Source: Gammaproteobacteria bacterium (GTDB taxonomy: Bacteria; Pseudomonadota; Gammaproteobacteria; Xanthomonadales; Rhodanobacteraceae). From it: a DNA stretch of 19,190 nucleotides. Numbering within the stretch: position 1 is the first letter of the stretch; every line of letters starts with the position of its first letter. Below are positions 1 through 8,120 of this stretch, piece after piece. Location of the stretch: assembly GCA_005877675.1 (NCBI GenBank), contig VBNZ01000097.1:1-19190 (forward strand), read 5' to 3'. Position numbers and translations under genes: made by a program. A model generated the notes under the pieces. That model saw only the letters and a list, made by a program, of their open reading frames with translations. It was not told where the DNA came from and ran no database searches.

Positions 1-2327
1 AAGCTCAGCGTCGCGGTACCGACTTGGGTCGCAGTGATCTTCGGTGCTGCGTTGAAGTTGCCGCCGGTCGCGGCGTAAATCCCGAGCGAGGCCGAAGCCG
101 CGCCGCTCACCGCAGAGCCTTGCACGGTGTACCAGCGCTGGCCGCCCGCCGCGCTGACGTCAAAAGTATACCAGCCCGCGGCGAGATAGCCTTGGCCCGT
201 GCCATTGAGGTCCGGATAGGTCTCGATCACGAAACCCTGTCCTGCGGTGTTTGCGTCATACCAACTGCCAGTCAGGCCGTGCTGGTTGAGGTTGAAAACG
301 GCCGGCGCAGTGTTGTTCCACTGATTGAGCAGATTGGACACGTCGATCGAGCCGAGGCCGGTGGCCAGGTCGTAACCGTTGCCGACGAGATAACCCTGCA
401 AGCCGCCAGACAGCCCGGTCGGTCCCGGTGTGGCGTTGTTGCACAGGCTCGGCACGCTGACATCGCAACCGGTCACGCCGCTCGAAGCGACGGTGACGTC
501 ATGAAACACGCCGTTCGCCGGCGTCGTGGCGAGCGCATACAGGCGCGGATTGAGATTGCCCTGCGCCGACCCCGTTTTCTGGTTGAGCAATGCGGTGATG
601 CCAGCCATGCTTGGCGCTGACGCGGAGGTGCCACCGGAACCGATGAACCCGAAGCTGCCGCCACTGATCGCGCACGATCCGCCTTGTGCCGCGACGCAGG
701 TGAGGTAACCCTCGCGGGGTGATGCCGCAAGCGACACATCGGGTGTATAGCGGCCCTGCGTGCCGGGAACGCCCGGACCGACCTGCCAGGACGGCGTAGG
801 AATGTAAACGCTATAGCCGCCGCCGGTGGCGGAATATTGAGTCTTGCCGGAACTGTCGATCGGATCGTTCCACGCACCTTCTGGAATATAACCAAGCGCA
901 GATAGGTAGCCCGCGCCGTTGCTGCTCGACCAATATGTGCTCGGATTGGCAGCATCGGCGAATTCCGTACCGCCGACACAGGTGACATAGCCCGATGCGC
1001 AGAGCGTATTCGTACTGATCACCTGGGTGGTGGTCGGCGTCGCGTCGAGCGGTTCGCAGCCGGCCACACCGCCGTCGCCGGAAGCGACGAACACCGAAAT
1101 GCCTTCCGCGGCCGCCTGCTGATAGAGCTGGTCGAAGGCAATGCTCGCGCTGGAGCCATCATCGTGTTCGCACGAAGCGAAGCTGATGCTTAGAATCTTC
1201 GCCGGCACCGGATTAGCGTCGATTGCGTATTCAATGGAAAGGACCACGCCGTCTTGCTGGCCGACGTCGGCACTTGCGATGAGTTTGAGCTGCGCACCGG
1301 GCGCAGCGCTGCCCGCGCGCTGCACATCAAGCGTCGCCTCACCCTGCAGACCGACTTGCTCGCTCGGATTGCTGCAAGTGTCGGTTGGCGTTGTTGTGCA
1401 TGTAGTGGCGGGCGCTCCTGGATCGACGCCACCCGTCGGAATGATTACCGTCGGTTCGGCGAAGTTCACCCCCGAACGCGCTTTGAAATTGGTGTCGTCA
1501 GCGTCGTACACGCGCGCCTTGCTGGCAATCGCGATGCTCTGGCCGCTGCCGTTGTAGCTCGCGGGAAGGTCGTAAATTTTTGCGAAGTCGGCCGGAGAGA
1601 CGTAATGCGTTCCCGAGCCGCCGTTCATCTGCGGCTGCAGGCCCTGCAAAACGCCTTGCTGTGGCGTCATCCGATGAGTCGGATGAAACTTGGTCGTATG
1701 CAAACCCGCAACACCGTGCACCGCACCGGTCAGCGCGGCAGGCAATGATGGTGCCTGGGCGTTGGCAATGCGCGTCTCGCTGCCGACTGCGTAATAGCGC
1801 AGTGCGGTGCCGAACGTAGCCGCGATCGCGCCCGCGCTGCCGCTAAACGTGATGCGCATGCGACCGTTGGTGACGCCGTCGACGCGCAGGCCTTGCTTGG
1901 TCAGCCAGGCGCCGATCGCATCGATGTCCTGTTGCGAGGCGCCGAACTGGTCGCCGACTTCGACCGGCGTAAGCCAATGGTGATATTGCGGCGAAGCGGG
2001 ATTCTGCTGATCCTTGAGCAGTTGCTGGAACGCCGCCTCGCGCTCGGGCGAGCGCTTGAGCGCAAGCGCGAGATGAGTCAGCGAGGTATCGTCCGGCACC
2101 GCGCCGCGATCGTGCTCGACGCGCGCCCATGTCGCGACGTGGCCCTGCAACGCGACGCGTTGCTGCGGGTCGATACGCGCGGTGATCAGCGTGCGTGCGG
2201 GTGGTGCCTTTAGCGTCGTCACCTGTGCGGTGGCGGACGACATCGCACAGGCTGCGCACAGCGCGACTGCACCCAAGCGCAGCATGCGCGCGACAAGATG
2301 TACGGAGCGGGTCGGACGGACTGGCAT
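1..2327 (-). CDS. Secreted S53 family peptidase (sedolisin/kumamolisin type), 3' end beyond the window
   Basis: About 775 codons are visible and no stop is reached. The ATG at 2327 has AAGGA just upstream and an in-frame TAG shortly before it. Residues 1-35 form a signal peptide ending near SSATAQ. Residues ~45-215 resemble the Pro-kumamolisin activation domain, and the mature domain starts around 235-245 (YVSPADFAKIYDLP). The sedolisin catalytic set is complete: Glu330 and Asp334 in GEATLDVQ, the oxyanion Asp418 in ASGDGG, and Ser568 in SGGTSASAPSMAG. The calcium-site signature follows (FHDVTV, then GYDLATGLGSID near 650). After ~675 comes an extra domain with GSWYDANTAGQGF and AGWYTFD, seen in exported proteins of Xanthomonadales and relatives. 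The family comprises acid-active serine-carboxyl endopeptidases that mature by removing the propeptide. The product is probably a secreted protein-degrading enzyme. Family assignment is secure; substrate is unknown. Confidence 0.93.
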   Translation of the reverse strand, partial: MPVRPTRSVHLVARMLRLGAVALCAACAMSSATAQVTTLKAPPARTLITARIDPQQRVALQGHVATWARVEHDRGAVPDDTSLTHLALALKRSPEREAAFQQLLKDQQNPASPQYHHWLTPVEVGDQFGASQQDIDAIGAWLTKQGLRVDGVTNGRMRITFSGSAGAIAATFGTALRYYAVGSETRIANAQAPSLPAALTGAVHGVAGLHTTKFHPTHRMTPQQGVLQGLQPQMNGGSGTHYVSPADFAKIYDLPASYNGSGQSIAIASKARVYDADDTNFKARSGVNFAEPTVIIPTGGVDPGAPATTCTTTPTDTCSNPSEQVGLQGEATLDVQRAGSAAPGAQLKLIASADVGQQDGVVLSIEYAIDANPVPAKILSISFASCEHDDGSSASIAFDQLYQQAAAEGISVFVASGDGGVAGCEPLDATPTTTQVISTNTLCASGYVTCVGGTEFADAANPSTYWSSSNGAGYLSALGYIPEGAWNDPIDSSGKTQYSATGGGYSVYIPTPSWQVGPGVPGTQGRYTPDVSLAASPREGYLTCVAAQGGSCAISGGSFGFIGSGGTSASAPSMAGITALLNQKTGSAQGNLNPRLYALATTPANGVFHDVTVASSGVTGCDVSVPSLCNNATPGPTGLSGGLQGYLVGNGYDLATGLGSIDVSNLLNQWNNTAPAVFNLNQHGLTGSWYDANTAGQGFVIETYPDLNGTGQGYLAAGWYTFDVSAAGGQRWYTVQGSAVSGAASASLGIYAATGGNFNAAPKITATQVGTATLS

Positions 2328-2457
2328 GTGTATCCTTGACTATGGAATCCCGCATGCAGCGACGATCCCGGCCTAAGAATTCTAAGCCAATCTCCCTATC
2401 AAACTGTTACGCGTTCGCTTAACGTTGTGTCGATTGGCGCACGCGTTCAGATAGCGA
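2328..2457. other. Intergenic region upstream of the S53 peptidase with an imperfect palindrome
   Basis: This 130-nt gap separates the desaturase stop from the peptidase start, both on the minus strand. At 2371-2388 there is an imperfect palindrome centred on an EcoRI-like AGAATTCT core (about 14 of 18 positions symmetric). It could be an operator or a weak transcript-ending hairpin. No convincing -35/-10 pair was seen. The peptidase probably has its own promoter here, but that is inference. Confidence 0.3.
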
Positions 2458-3357
2458 TCAGACGGCAGTCGGCTCCGGTTTATGCACCACGGTGTACTGC
2501 GGCGGCGCACGATCGAGAAAACCGAGCGCGTGACAGTGCCCCATTACGTGCACGCCGGCGGCCTTCTGCTCGGCGCGGATCTTGTCGCGCAGCGCGATCA
2601 TCTGCGTCCAATGCACTTTCGGACGATAGTGATGCTCGGCGTGGAAGCCGTTGTACAGCCAGGTCCAGTTGTACAGCTTGTTGTAAGTGCTCACGCCCCA
2701 GGCGATCGGATCGTCCGGATTGCCCTTGAAGTGTTCGTAATAGCCGTTCAGCGACGATAGCGAGTGGCCGAAATAATAAAACGGCACGAGCGCGAGGAAC
2801 GCGCGCCAGTCGAAGATGAGGCAGACCAGATACAAGCCGACGACGATGTAGATTTCGCGCCAGATCCAACGCGCCTTGCCCGGGAATTTTTCTTTCACGC
2901 GCGTATAGACCTCGCCGATATCGTCGCGGAAGTAGCTGTAAAAAGTATACGTCCACGGGCTCTCGGGTTGGCCGCCATTGCCGTGGCGCCAGATCGAAAG
3001 CGGGTCAATCGTCGTGCCGTTCGGGCCGATACGGTCCATATTGCCGACGTGATGGCGCAGATGCACGTGGTGATAGAACTCTTGCGAGAAGCCGTCTGTG
3101 ACCGAGAGGATCACGCTGTAAATCCGGTTCAGCACGGTCGAGTTGAAGAACGGATTATGGATGAAGTTGTGACTCGTCGAGTTGATGCTCCACGAGATCG
3201 AAATCGAGTAGATCAGCGCGAGCGGAATCCACACGATCCATGGGATCGCATGAAAGCCGAAAAACAGCACGGCGACGAATACGAGATGGCCCAGGCCCAT
3301 CAGGGTCGGGATCAGATCCCAGGGTGTGTAGGCGAAGAATGGCTTGCGCTTGGACAT
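2458..3357 (-). CDS. Fatty acid desaturase family membrane protein
   Basis: This 299-aa protein has the three histidine clusters of membrane di-iron desaturases/hydroxylases: HNFIH at residues 63-67, HHVHLRHH at 96-103, and HAEHH at 239-243. Hydrophobic segments lie at about 17-35, 38-58, 168-184 and 186-203, consistent with an inner-membrane enzyme whose histidine boxes face the cytoplasm. Family members use O2 and reducing equivalents to desaturate or hydroxylate acyl chains or other lipids. The position of the double bond and the substrate cannot be read from sequence. It starts with ATG, and no strong ribosome binding site is visible upstream. The gene stands alone, divergent from the HAD phosphatase and followed after 130 nt by the S53 peptidase on the same strand. 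Confidence 0.9.
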   Translation of the reverse strand: MSKRKPFFAYTPWDLIPTLMGLGHLVFVAVLFFGFHAIPWIVWIPLALIYSISISWSINSTSHNFIHNPFFNSTVLNRIYSVILSVTDGFSQEFYHHVHLRHHVGNMDRIGPNGTTIDPLSIWRHGNGGQPESPWTYTFYSYFRDDIGEVYTRVKEKFPGKARWIWREIYIVVGLYLVCLIFDWRAFLALVPFYYFGHSLSSLNGYYEHFKGNPDDPIAWGVSTYNKLYNWTWLYNGFHAEHHYRPKVHWTQMIALRDKIRAEQKAAGVHVMGHCHALGFLDRAPPQYTVVHKPEPTAV

Positions 3358-3580
3358 GTTACGAGATGTAAGCAGAAGGATACATTTTGCCTTAAAATAT
3401 GCTGCATTGCGTTAAGCATGGCTCAAGCGTGAAGCGGATCAAGGCTCGCGCTTAGGAAACCTTAATGCGGATGGAGGACAATAAACCCTCCAAATACAGC
3501 GCATTGGCAATGCCGACCTGACCCTTGGCTTGCCGCTTGCTTGCTGCAAACCCCGACAAAACGATACCAAGGTACGATCC
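3358..3580. promoter_or_regulatory. Divergent promoter region between desaturase and HAD phosphatase
   Basis: This 223-nt non-coding gap lies between two divergent genes, so it should hold both promoters. The stretch around 3385-3402 is AT-rich compared with its surroundings and could supply a -10 element for the desaturase. At 3501-3513 there is a perfect inverted repeat, GCATTG-G-CAATGC, a plausible small operator for the plus-strand operon. No exact sigma-70 promoter was found, so the boundaries and the operator role are inferred. Confidence 0.35.
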
Positions 3581-4291
3581 GTGTCCGACTGGACTTTACT
3601 CTGCGACTTCGACGGCACCATTTCGCTCGAAGACACCACCGACACCCTGCTCGAACGTTTCGGCAAGGTAGGTTGGGAAGAACTCGAAACCGAGTGGCGC
3701 GAAGGCCGCATCGGTTCGCACGATTGCATGGCGGGGCAGGTGGCCTTGCTCGATATGAGCCTCGCCGAACTCGATGCGCATCTGGCCGCGCGCGCGGTAG
3801 ATCCCGCATTTGCCGATTTCGTGCGCACCGCGCAAGCGCAGGGCATGCACGTCGAAGTCGTGAGCGACGGTCTTGATTACGCAATCCGCAAAATCCTCGC
3901 GCGCGACGGGCTCGACCACCTGCCGATCACATCGAACCGTCTTGAACCTGCGGGTGAGCGCAACTGGCGCCTCGCGTTCCCGAATGCGAGTGCGAAATGT
4001 GCGGCCGCCAGCGGCACCTGCAAATGCGCGCGCGCTGCGCGTTATCAGAATCCGCCGCGCAAGCGCGTGCTGCTGATCGGCGACGGCGCTTCGGACTTCT
4101 GCGTCGCCGAGGCAGCTGATTTTGTGTTCGCCAAGGGCAAGCTGATCGCGCATTGCGTTGCGAAGAATATTCCGCACGCGCCGATCCATGGCTTCGCCGA
4201 TGCGCTGGCGCTGCTGCCGGCGCTGGTGTCGGGCAAACTCGTCGCCGCGCCGCGGGCGGTGCCGACGCTGCCGAATGCGGTATCGGCCTGA
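3581..4291 (+). CDS. HAD-IB family phosphatase, MtnX/phosphoserine-phosphatase-like
   Basis: The chosen start is GTG at 3581 (AAGG 8 nt upstream), which gives 236 aa beginning MSDWTLLCDFDGT. An upstream ATG at 3530 would add 17 residues unlike the family. HAD motifs are clear: motif I CDFDGTI with nucleophile Asp9 and Asp11; motif II VSDG with Ser95; motif IV LIGDGASDF with Asp168 and Asp172. A Cys cluster (Cys140, Cys147, Cys149 in SAKCAAASGTCKC) lies before motif III, as in some members of the 2,3-diketo-5-methylthio-1-phosphopentane phosphatase-like branch. It is predicted to be a cytoplasmic Mg-dependent phosphomonoesterase. The gene lies 78 nt upstream of a PLP aminotransferase on the same strand, with no other methionine-salvage gene near, so an MtnX role is not supported by context. 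The substrate is unknown. Confidence 0.82.
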   Translation: MSDWTLLCDFDGTISLEDTTDTLLERFGKVGWEELETEWREGRIGSHDCMAGQVALLDMSLAELDAHLAARAVDPAFADFVRTAQAQGMHVEVVSDGLDYAIRKILARDGLDHLPITSNRLEPAGERNWRLAFPNASAKCAAASGTCKCARAARYQNPPRKRVLLIGDGASDFCVAEAADFVFAKGKLIAHCVAKNIPHAPIHGFADALALLPALVSGKLVAAPRAVPTLPNAVSA

Positions 4292-4318
4292 CCGACCGCG
4301 ATATCCGACTCCCAACTC

Positions 4319-4350
4319 CGTTATTCCGGCGACAGTCGGAATCCAACGCC
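4319..4350. repeat. Single diverged REP-like unit
   Basis: The sequence ATTCCGGCGACAGTCGGAAT followed by CCAACGCC resembles one unit of the REP-like repeat found at 13541-13565 (ATTCCCGC...GCGGAA with a flanking CCAG). It forms a small imperfect stem and sits in the 78-nt gap between the phosphatase and the aminotransferase, ending about 20 nt before the latter's ATG. Such units can modulate mRNA stability; here that is only a possibility. Confidence 0.5.
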
Positions 4351-4369
4351 TTTCTCTAGGTCTTTCATC

Positions 4370-5722
4370 ATGTCCGCAACCGATTCCAAACTGATCGCCA
4401 ATCTCAATACGGCAGGCAGCGCAAAGCTATTCGAGGCCGCATGCAAGCTCATTCCGGGCGGCGTCAACAGCACCGCGCGCGCGACCTGGTCGGGCTGGAC
4501 GCCGTATCCGCTGTTCGTCGACAAGGGCGAGGGCTCGCGTCTGCGCGACGTCGACGGCAACGAATACATCGACTATCTGCTCGGCCTCGGGCCGATGATC
4601 TTCGGTCACCGTCCGCCACGCGTTACACAGGCAGTGGTCGATTTCATCCAGCAGCGCGGCACCGTGTTCGCGTTGCCGACGGCGGACGAGGCGCGTCTCG
4701 CCGAAAAAATCATCGCTGCCGTGCCGAGCGTCGATCAGGTGCGCCTGTGCAATACCGGCACCGAAGCGGTGCTGTATGCGACGCGCCTCGCGCGCGCCTT
4801 CACCAAGCGTAACAAGATCATCCGCTTCGAGGGCATGTATCACGGCTTCTCCGACGGCGTGTACTGGAGCAAACATCCGAACATCGCCAAGGCGGGCCCG
4901 GACGACCATCCGATCCCGGTGCCGCAGGGCCCGGGCATGCCCAAGGGCGTGGAAGAGAATCTGATCATCCTGCCGTGGAATGATGCGCAGGTGTTGGCTG
5001 ACACGATCGCGCGCGAAGGCGACAATATCGCCGCGGTGCTGACCGAGCCGGTGATGTGCAACACCGGCTGCATCCTGCCCAAGCCAGGCTACCTGGAAGC
5101 GATGCGCGAACTGACGCACAAGCACGGCATCGTGCTGATCTTCGATGAAGTCATCACGGGTTTCCGTCTGGGTCTCGGCGGCGCACAGGGACGCCTCGGC
5201 ATCAAGCCGGATCTATCCGTATTCGCCAAGGGCATTGGCGGCGGCTTTCCGGTCGCCGCGATGGGCGGACGCGCCGACATCATGGCACTGGTCGCCAACG
5301 GCACGGTATCGATGGCCGGCACTTACAGCGCCAACGGCATTGCGATTGCGGCGGCGAACGCGGCGCTCGATGAACTCAATACACCAGGCTTGTACGAGAA
5401 ACTCGATGCGGTTTCCGACGAACTGCGCCTCGGCCTCGGCAAGGTGCTGCGCGACGCAGGCCTGCCGGCCTATGTCGTGGGTATCGGCCCGCTGATGCAG
5501 GTCTGGTTCACCAAGGACGAAATCCACAACTACCGCGATGCCGAACGCCACGCCGATCAGAAAATTTTCCGCAGCTGGTGGGAAGGCATGCTCGCACGCG
5601 GCGTGCTGTTCCATCCTGGGGCGTACGAAAACCTGTTCGTCTCCACGGCGCACACGCATGCGGATGTCGCGGCGACGCTCGAAGCCGCAAAACAGGTCGC
5701 AGCGGATCTTGCGAAGAGCTGA
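4370..5722 (+). CDS. Class III PLP-dependent aminotransferase, glutamate-1-semialdehyde aminomutase-like
   Basis: This 450-aa fold-type I PLP enzyme has IPGGVNSTAR near the N-terminus (28-37), the phosphate-binding CNTGTEAV (127-134), the PLP-pyridine aspartate at Asp259 in IFDEVITGFR, and the Schiff-base lysine Lys287 in FAKGIGGGFPVAAMGG. These place it in the HemL-like branch of class III. It differs from classical HemL (~425 aa, usually with GKVIGGGLP around the lysine) and has an insertion around 165-195 (WSKHPNIAKAG...PQGPGMPKG). I therefore do not call it hemL; it may act on another amino acid or amine. The ATG has a weak AGG 9 nt upstream. It follows the HAD phosphatase by 78 nt and precedes the GH18 lipoprotein by 39 nt, so co-transcription is likely. 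Confidence 0.88.
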   Translation: MSATDSKLIANLNTAGSAKLFEAACKLIPGGVNSTARATWSGWTPYPLFVDKGEGSRLRDVDGNEYIDYLLGLGPMIFGHRPPRVTQAVVDFIQQRGTVFALPTADEARLAEKIIAAVPSVDQVRLCNTGTEAVLYATRLARAFTKRNKIIRFEGMYHGFSDGVYWSKHPNIAKAGPDDHPIPVPQGPGMPKGVEENLIILPWNDAQVLADTIAREGDNIAAVLTEPVMCNTGCILPKPGYLEAMRELTHKHGIVLIFDEVITGFRLGLGGAQGRLGIKPDLSVFAKGIGGGFPVAAMGGRADIMALVANGTVSMAGTYSANGIAIAAANAALDELNTPGLYEKLDAVSDELRLGLGKVLRDAGLPAYVVGIGPLMQVWFTKDEIHNYRDAERHADQKIFRSWWEGMLARGVLFHPGAYENLFVSTAHTHADVAATLEAAKQVAADLAKS

Positions 5723-5761
5723 CACAATGCGGCCTCCTGAATTCATCACGAGGCCGCACAC

Positions 5762-6901
5762 TTGAATCGCCGGATATTACTACTCGTTCTCGCGCTTCTT
5801 GTCCTTGCCGGCTGCGCGATACAGCGCGGGCGCGATGGACATATCGATCGACAGTCGCGTCCTTACAAGCTCGTTGGCTATGTCACGCCTGCCAAGGATT
5901 TTCCGCGCCTCGACGCGGAAAAGCTTAGCGCGATCAATTTCGCATTTGCGCACATCGATGTGAACGGCAATGTAGCGCTGAAACAAGCCGAAGACACCGA
6001 GCTTCTCGCGCAGCTCGTCGCGTTGAAGGCGCGCAATCCGGCGCTCAAAATACTGCTGTCGATCGGCGGCTGGGGCCTCGACGGGTTTTCCGATGCGGCG
6101 CTGAGCGAAGCCTCGCGCGCGCGCTTCGCCGACAGCGCCGCGCGAGTGCTTGCACGGCATCGGCTCGACGGCGTCGATATCGACTGGGAATATCCGACGC
6201 TGCCCGGTCCCGGCATCGTGCATCGGACCGAGGATAAGCGCAATTTCACGCTGCTGCTGCAAGCCGTGCGCACGCGCTTCGATGCGCTCGCGCGCGAGCA
6301 GGGTCGCGCTGCGGGCGATCCGTATCTGATCACCGCCGCGCTCGCCGATCGCGAGTTCGTGGCGGGCATCGAGCTTGATCGAGTCGGGCGCGTGCTCGAC
6401 TGGATCAATCTCATGACTTACGACTTTCACGGCAGTCTGACCGCGACAACCGGTCATCATTCCGCGCTCGCGCGCTCGGCGACCTCGGCGCCGGATGAAC
6501 GCAGCGTCGAAGCCGCGGTGAAGCAGTTTCTCGACGCGGGCGTTGCGGCGCGCAAGCTCGTCGTCGGCGTGCCGTTCTACGGCAAGGGTTTCATCGGCGC
6601 GCAGCCGGCCAATCACGGCCTCGATCAGCCGTTCACCGGACGCGTACCGATGTACGCTTGGTCGCAACTCGCCGGCATGATCGATCGCAACGGCTACGTG
6701 CGCTACTGGGACGAGCAGGCCAAGGAGCCATATCTGTGGAACGCAGCAACGCGTGAGTTTGTCAGCTACGACGATCCGCAATCGCTTGCGCTCAAGGCCG
6801 AGTACGTCAGAACCAATCGCCTCGGCGGCGTGATGTACTGGGAGCAAAACAACGACCCCGATGGCACGCTGTTCAACGCGCTCGCGCACACCTTGCGTTA
6901 G
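5762..6901 (+). CDS. GH18 family glycoside hydrolase, predicted lipoprotein
   Basis: This 379-aa protein starts with TTG at 5762, preceded by GAGG 8 nt upstream. A lipoprotein signal peptide ends at the lipobox LAGC (Cys18), so it should be anchored in the envelope. The GH18 barrel is clear: KILLSIGGWG (96-105), the catalytic DxxDxDxE motif LDGVDIDWEYP with Asp136, Asp139, Asp141 and acid/base Glu143, then NLMTYDFHG (216-224) and GGVMYWEQNND near the C-terminus. Family members hydrolyse chitin or other GlcNAc-containing glycans by substrate-assisted catalysis. All key residues are present, so activity is expected. There is no carbohydrate-binding module; the length fits a catalytic domain alone. 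Chitin, peptidoglycan fragments or other GlcNAc oligomers are all possible substrates. The gene begins 39 nt after the aminotransferase stop and may be read from the same transcript. Confidence 0.92.
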   Translation: MNRRILLLVLALLVLAGCAIQRGRDGHIDRQSRPYKLVGYVTPAKDFPRLDAEKLSAINFAFAHIDVNGNVALKQAEDTELLAQLVALKARNPALKILLSIGGWGLDGFSDAALSEASRARFADSAARVLARHRLDGVDIDWEYPTLPGPGIVHRTEDKRNFTLLLQAVRTRFDALAREQGRAAGDPYLITAALADREFVAGIELDRVGRVLDWINLMTYDFHGSLTATTGHHSALARSATSAPDERSVEAAVKQFLDAGVAARKLVVGVPFYGKGFIGAQPANHGLDQPFTGRVPMYAWSQLAGMIDRNGYVRYWDEQAKEPYLWNAATREFVSYDDPQSLALKAEYVRTNRLGGVMYWEQNNDPDGTLFNALAHTLR

Positions 6902-6930
6902 CGGGGGCCGCGCTCCTTGCTGCCCGGCAT

Positions 6931-7082
6931 GCTAAGGAGCCTCTGCATAACCGTAGCGAGCGAAGGCAGGTTGCGTGACGCCGGAGCGCAGGAACCGGAG
7001 CGTACATCCGGTACGTGAGGATTCCGAGCACCGACGGCGCGCAAGATGCCGAGCGCAGTAGGTTATGCGGAGGTTCCTAAGC
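6931..7082. mobile_element. 152-bp MITE-like element with imperfect 22-bp terminal inverted repeats
   Basis: The left end 6931-6952 (GCTAAGGAGCCTCTGCATAACC) and the reverse complement of the right end 7061-7082 agree at 19 of 22 positions. The interior holds GCAGGAACCGGAGCGTACATCCGG and further short dyads, and no open reading frame. This is the layout of a non-autonomous inverted-repeat element. It lies between two tail-to-tail genes, and its right arm includes the stop codon (7077-7079) and last sense codon of the histidine kinase. As a strong dyad it may also end transcription from both sides. I see no clear target-site duplication. Confidence 0.6.
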
Positions 7083-8120
7083 CGTTGGATTGAATGCGAG
7101 CGTAAAAACAGCGCCTCCGCCTGGATTGTCCGCGACGCTGACGCCACCGCCATGTGCAGTCATGATCTCGCTGACGATCGCCAGACCGAGTCCCGCGCCT
7201 GGCGTTTGCGTGTGCTTGCCGCGCCAGAAGCGTTTGAACAGGTTTTGCCGATCCTCGGCTCGCACGCCGCGGCCGCGATCGCTGACTTCCAAACGCCCAT
7301 CGCCATGCAAGCTGACGACGACTTCCGTACGGACCGGCGCATGCGCCACGGCGTTCTCGATCAGATTGCGGACTGCATCTTCGATCGCATGCGCATTGCC
7401 TTTCACGCACACGCGCCGCGTGGCGTCGGCGAAGGCCAGTGTTCGCCCCTGCGCAATGGCCCATGGCGCCATTGTGGCTACTACGGCGGCGGCAGCTGTG
7501 CCTAGGTCGACGATCGCTGAAACATCGAGCGCAATCGCATCGAGTCGCGCCACGCGCAGCAACTGCTCGACCATGCGGTTCATGCGCGCGACGTCGGCTT
7601 TGAGCTTGGTGAGCTCGCCGTTGCCCGGCATTGTTTCCAAAGCGCTGGTCATGATCGCGAGCGGCGTGCGCAATTCGTGCGCGGCATTCGCGGTGAACTC
7701 GCGCTGCACGGCAAAGCCCTGTTCGAGTCGCGCGAGCGCCTGATTCACCGCCGCGACCAGCGGCGCGATTTCGCTTGGCAGACCCGTTTCGGGCAGACGC
7801 ATCGTGGTTGTATCCGGACCGATCATTGCGGCGCGCCGTGACGCTTCGCGCAGCGGACGCAGGCCGTGGCGGATCGCCAGCACGCCCACGATGAGCGTGA
7901 CCGCCATGAGGATCGGAATCACCCAGGCGACGTCAAAGACAAATTCCCATAACACTGAATGCGCCAGCGAATCCGCACCAGCGGACGCGGGCAGGTACGC
8001 GGCAGCTTCGTTCGCCTGGTAGATCAAGGCACCGATACCGACCGCGGTCGCAACAAGGTACAGCGAGGTCAGCTGCAGCGCGAGCCGCATTTGTAGCGAA
8101 CGCGGCCACCGCCAGTTCAT
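7077..8120 (-). CDS. Two-component sensor histidine kinase (OmpR-partner, QseC/PmrB-like)
   Basis: This 347-aa inner-membrane kinase has TM segments at ~12-33 and ~62-84, which frame a short periplasmic loop of about 28 residues. A HAMP-like linker (84-135) follows. The dimerisation/phosphoacceptor H box is FTANAAHELRTPLA with His148. The ATPase domain has the N box NLIENAVAHAP (252-262), G1 SDRGRGV (280-286), F box LFKRFWRG and G2 GAGLGLAIV. All catalytic motifs are intact. The ATG overlaps the response regulator stop by 4 nt (ATGA), so the pair is translationally coupled. The tiny sensor loop suggests sensing of a metal, proton or membrane state, as in PmrB/QseC relatives; this is inference. 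The gene ends inside the right arm of the 6931-7082 repeat. Confidence 0.93.
   Translation of the reverse strand: MNWRWPRSLQMRLALQLTSLYLVATAVGIGALIYQANEAAAYLPASAGADSLAHSVLWEFVFDVAWVIPILMAVTLIVGVLAIRHGLRPLREASRRAAMIGPDTTTMRLPETGLPSEIAPLVAAVNQALARLEQGFAVQREFTANAAHELRTPLAIMTSALETMPGNGELTKLKADVARMNRMVEQLLRVARLDAIALDVSAIVDLGTAAAAVVATMAPWAIAQGRTLAFADATRRVCVKGNAHAIEDAVRNLIENAVAHAPVRTEVVVSLHGDGRLEVSDRGRGVRAEDRQNLFKRFWRGKHTQTPGAGLGLAIVSEIMTAHGGGVSVADNPGGGAVFTLAFNPTA

Noticed and set aside
1843..2355. A 170-codon minus-strand frame overlapping the S53 start.
   Set aside because: It is in another frame from the peptidase, which has a signal peptide, ribosome site and all catalytic residues.
3581..4291. 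Naming the phosphatase mtnX or serB.
   Set aside because: The HAD-IB motifs fit several subfamilies, and no methionine-salvage or serine gene is near to decide.
4370..5722. Naming the aminotransferase hemL.
   Set aside because: It is longer than HemL, has an insertion near 165-195 and a different sequence around the PLP lysine, and no haem genes are nearby.
5780..6889. A 369-codon open frame on the minus strand.
   Set aside because: It is antisense to the GH18 gene, which has a full catalytic motif and lipobox. The shadow frame has no domain signature.
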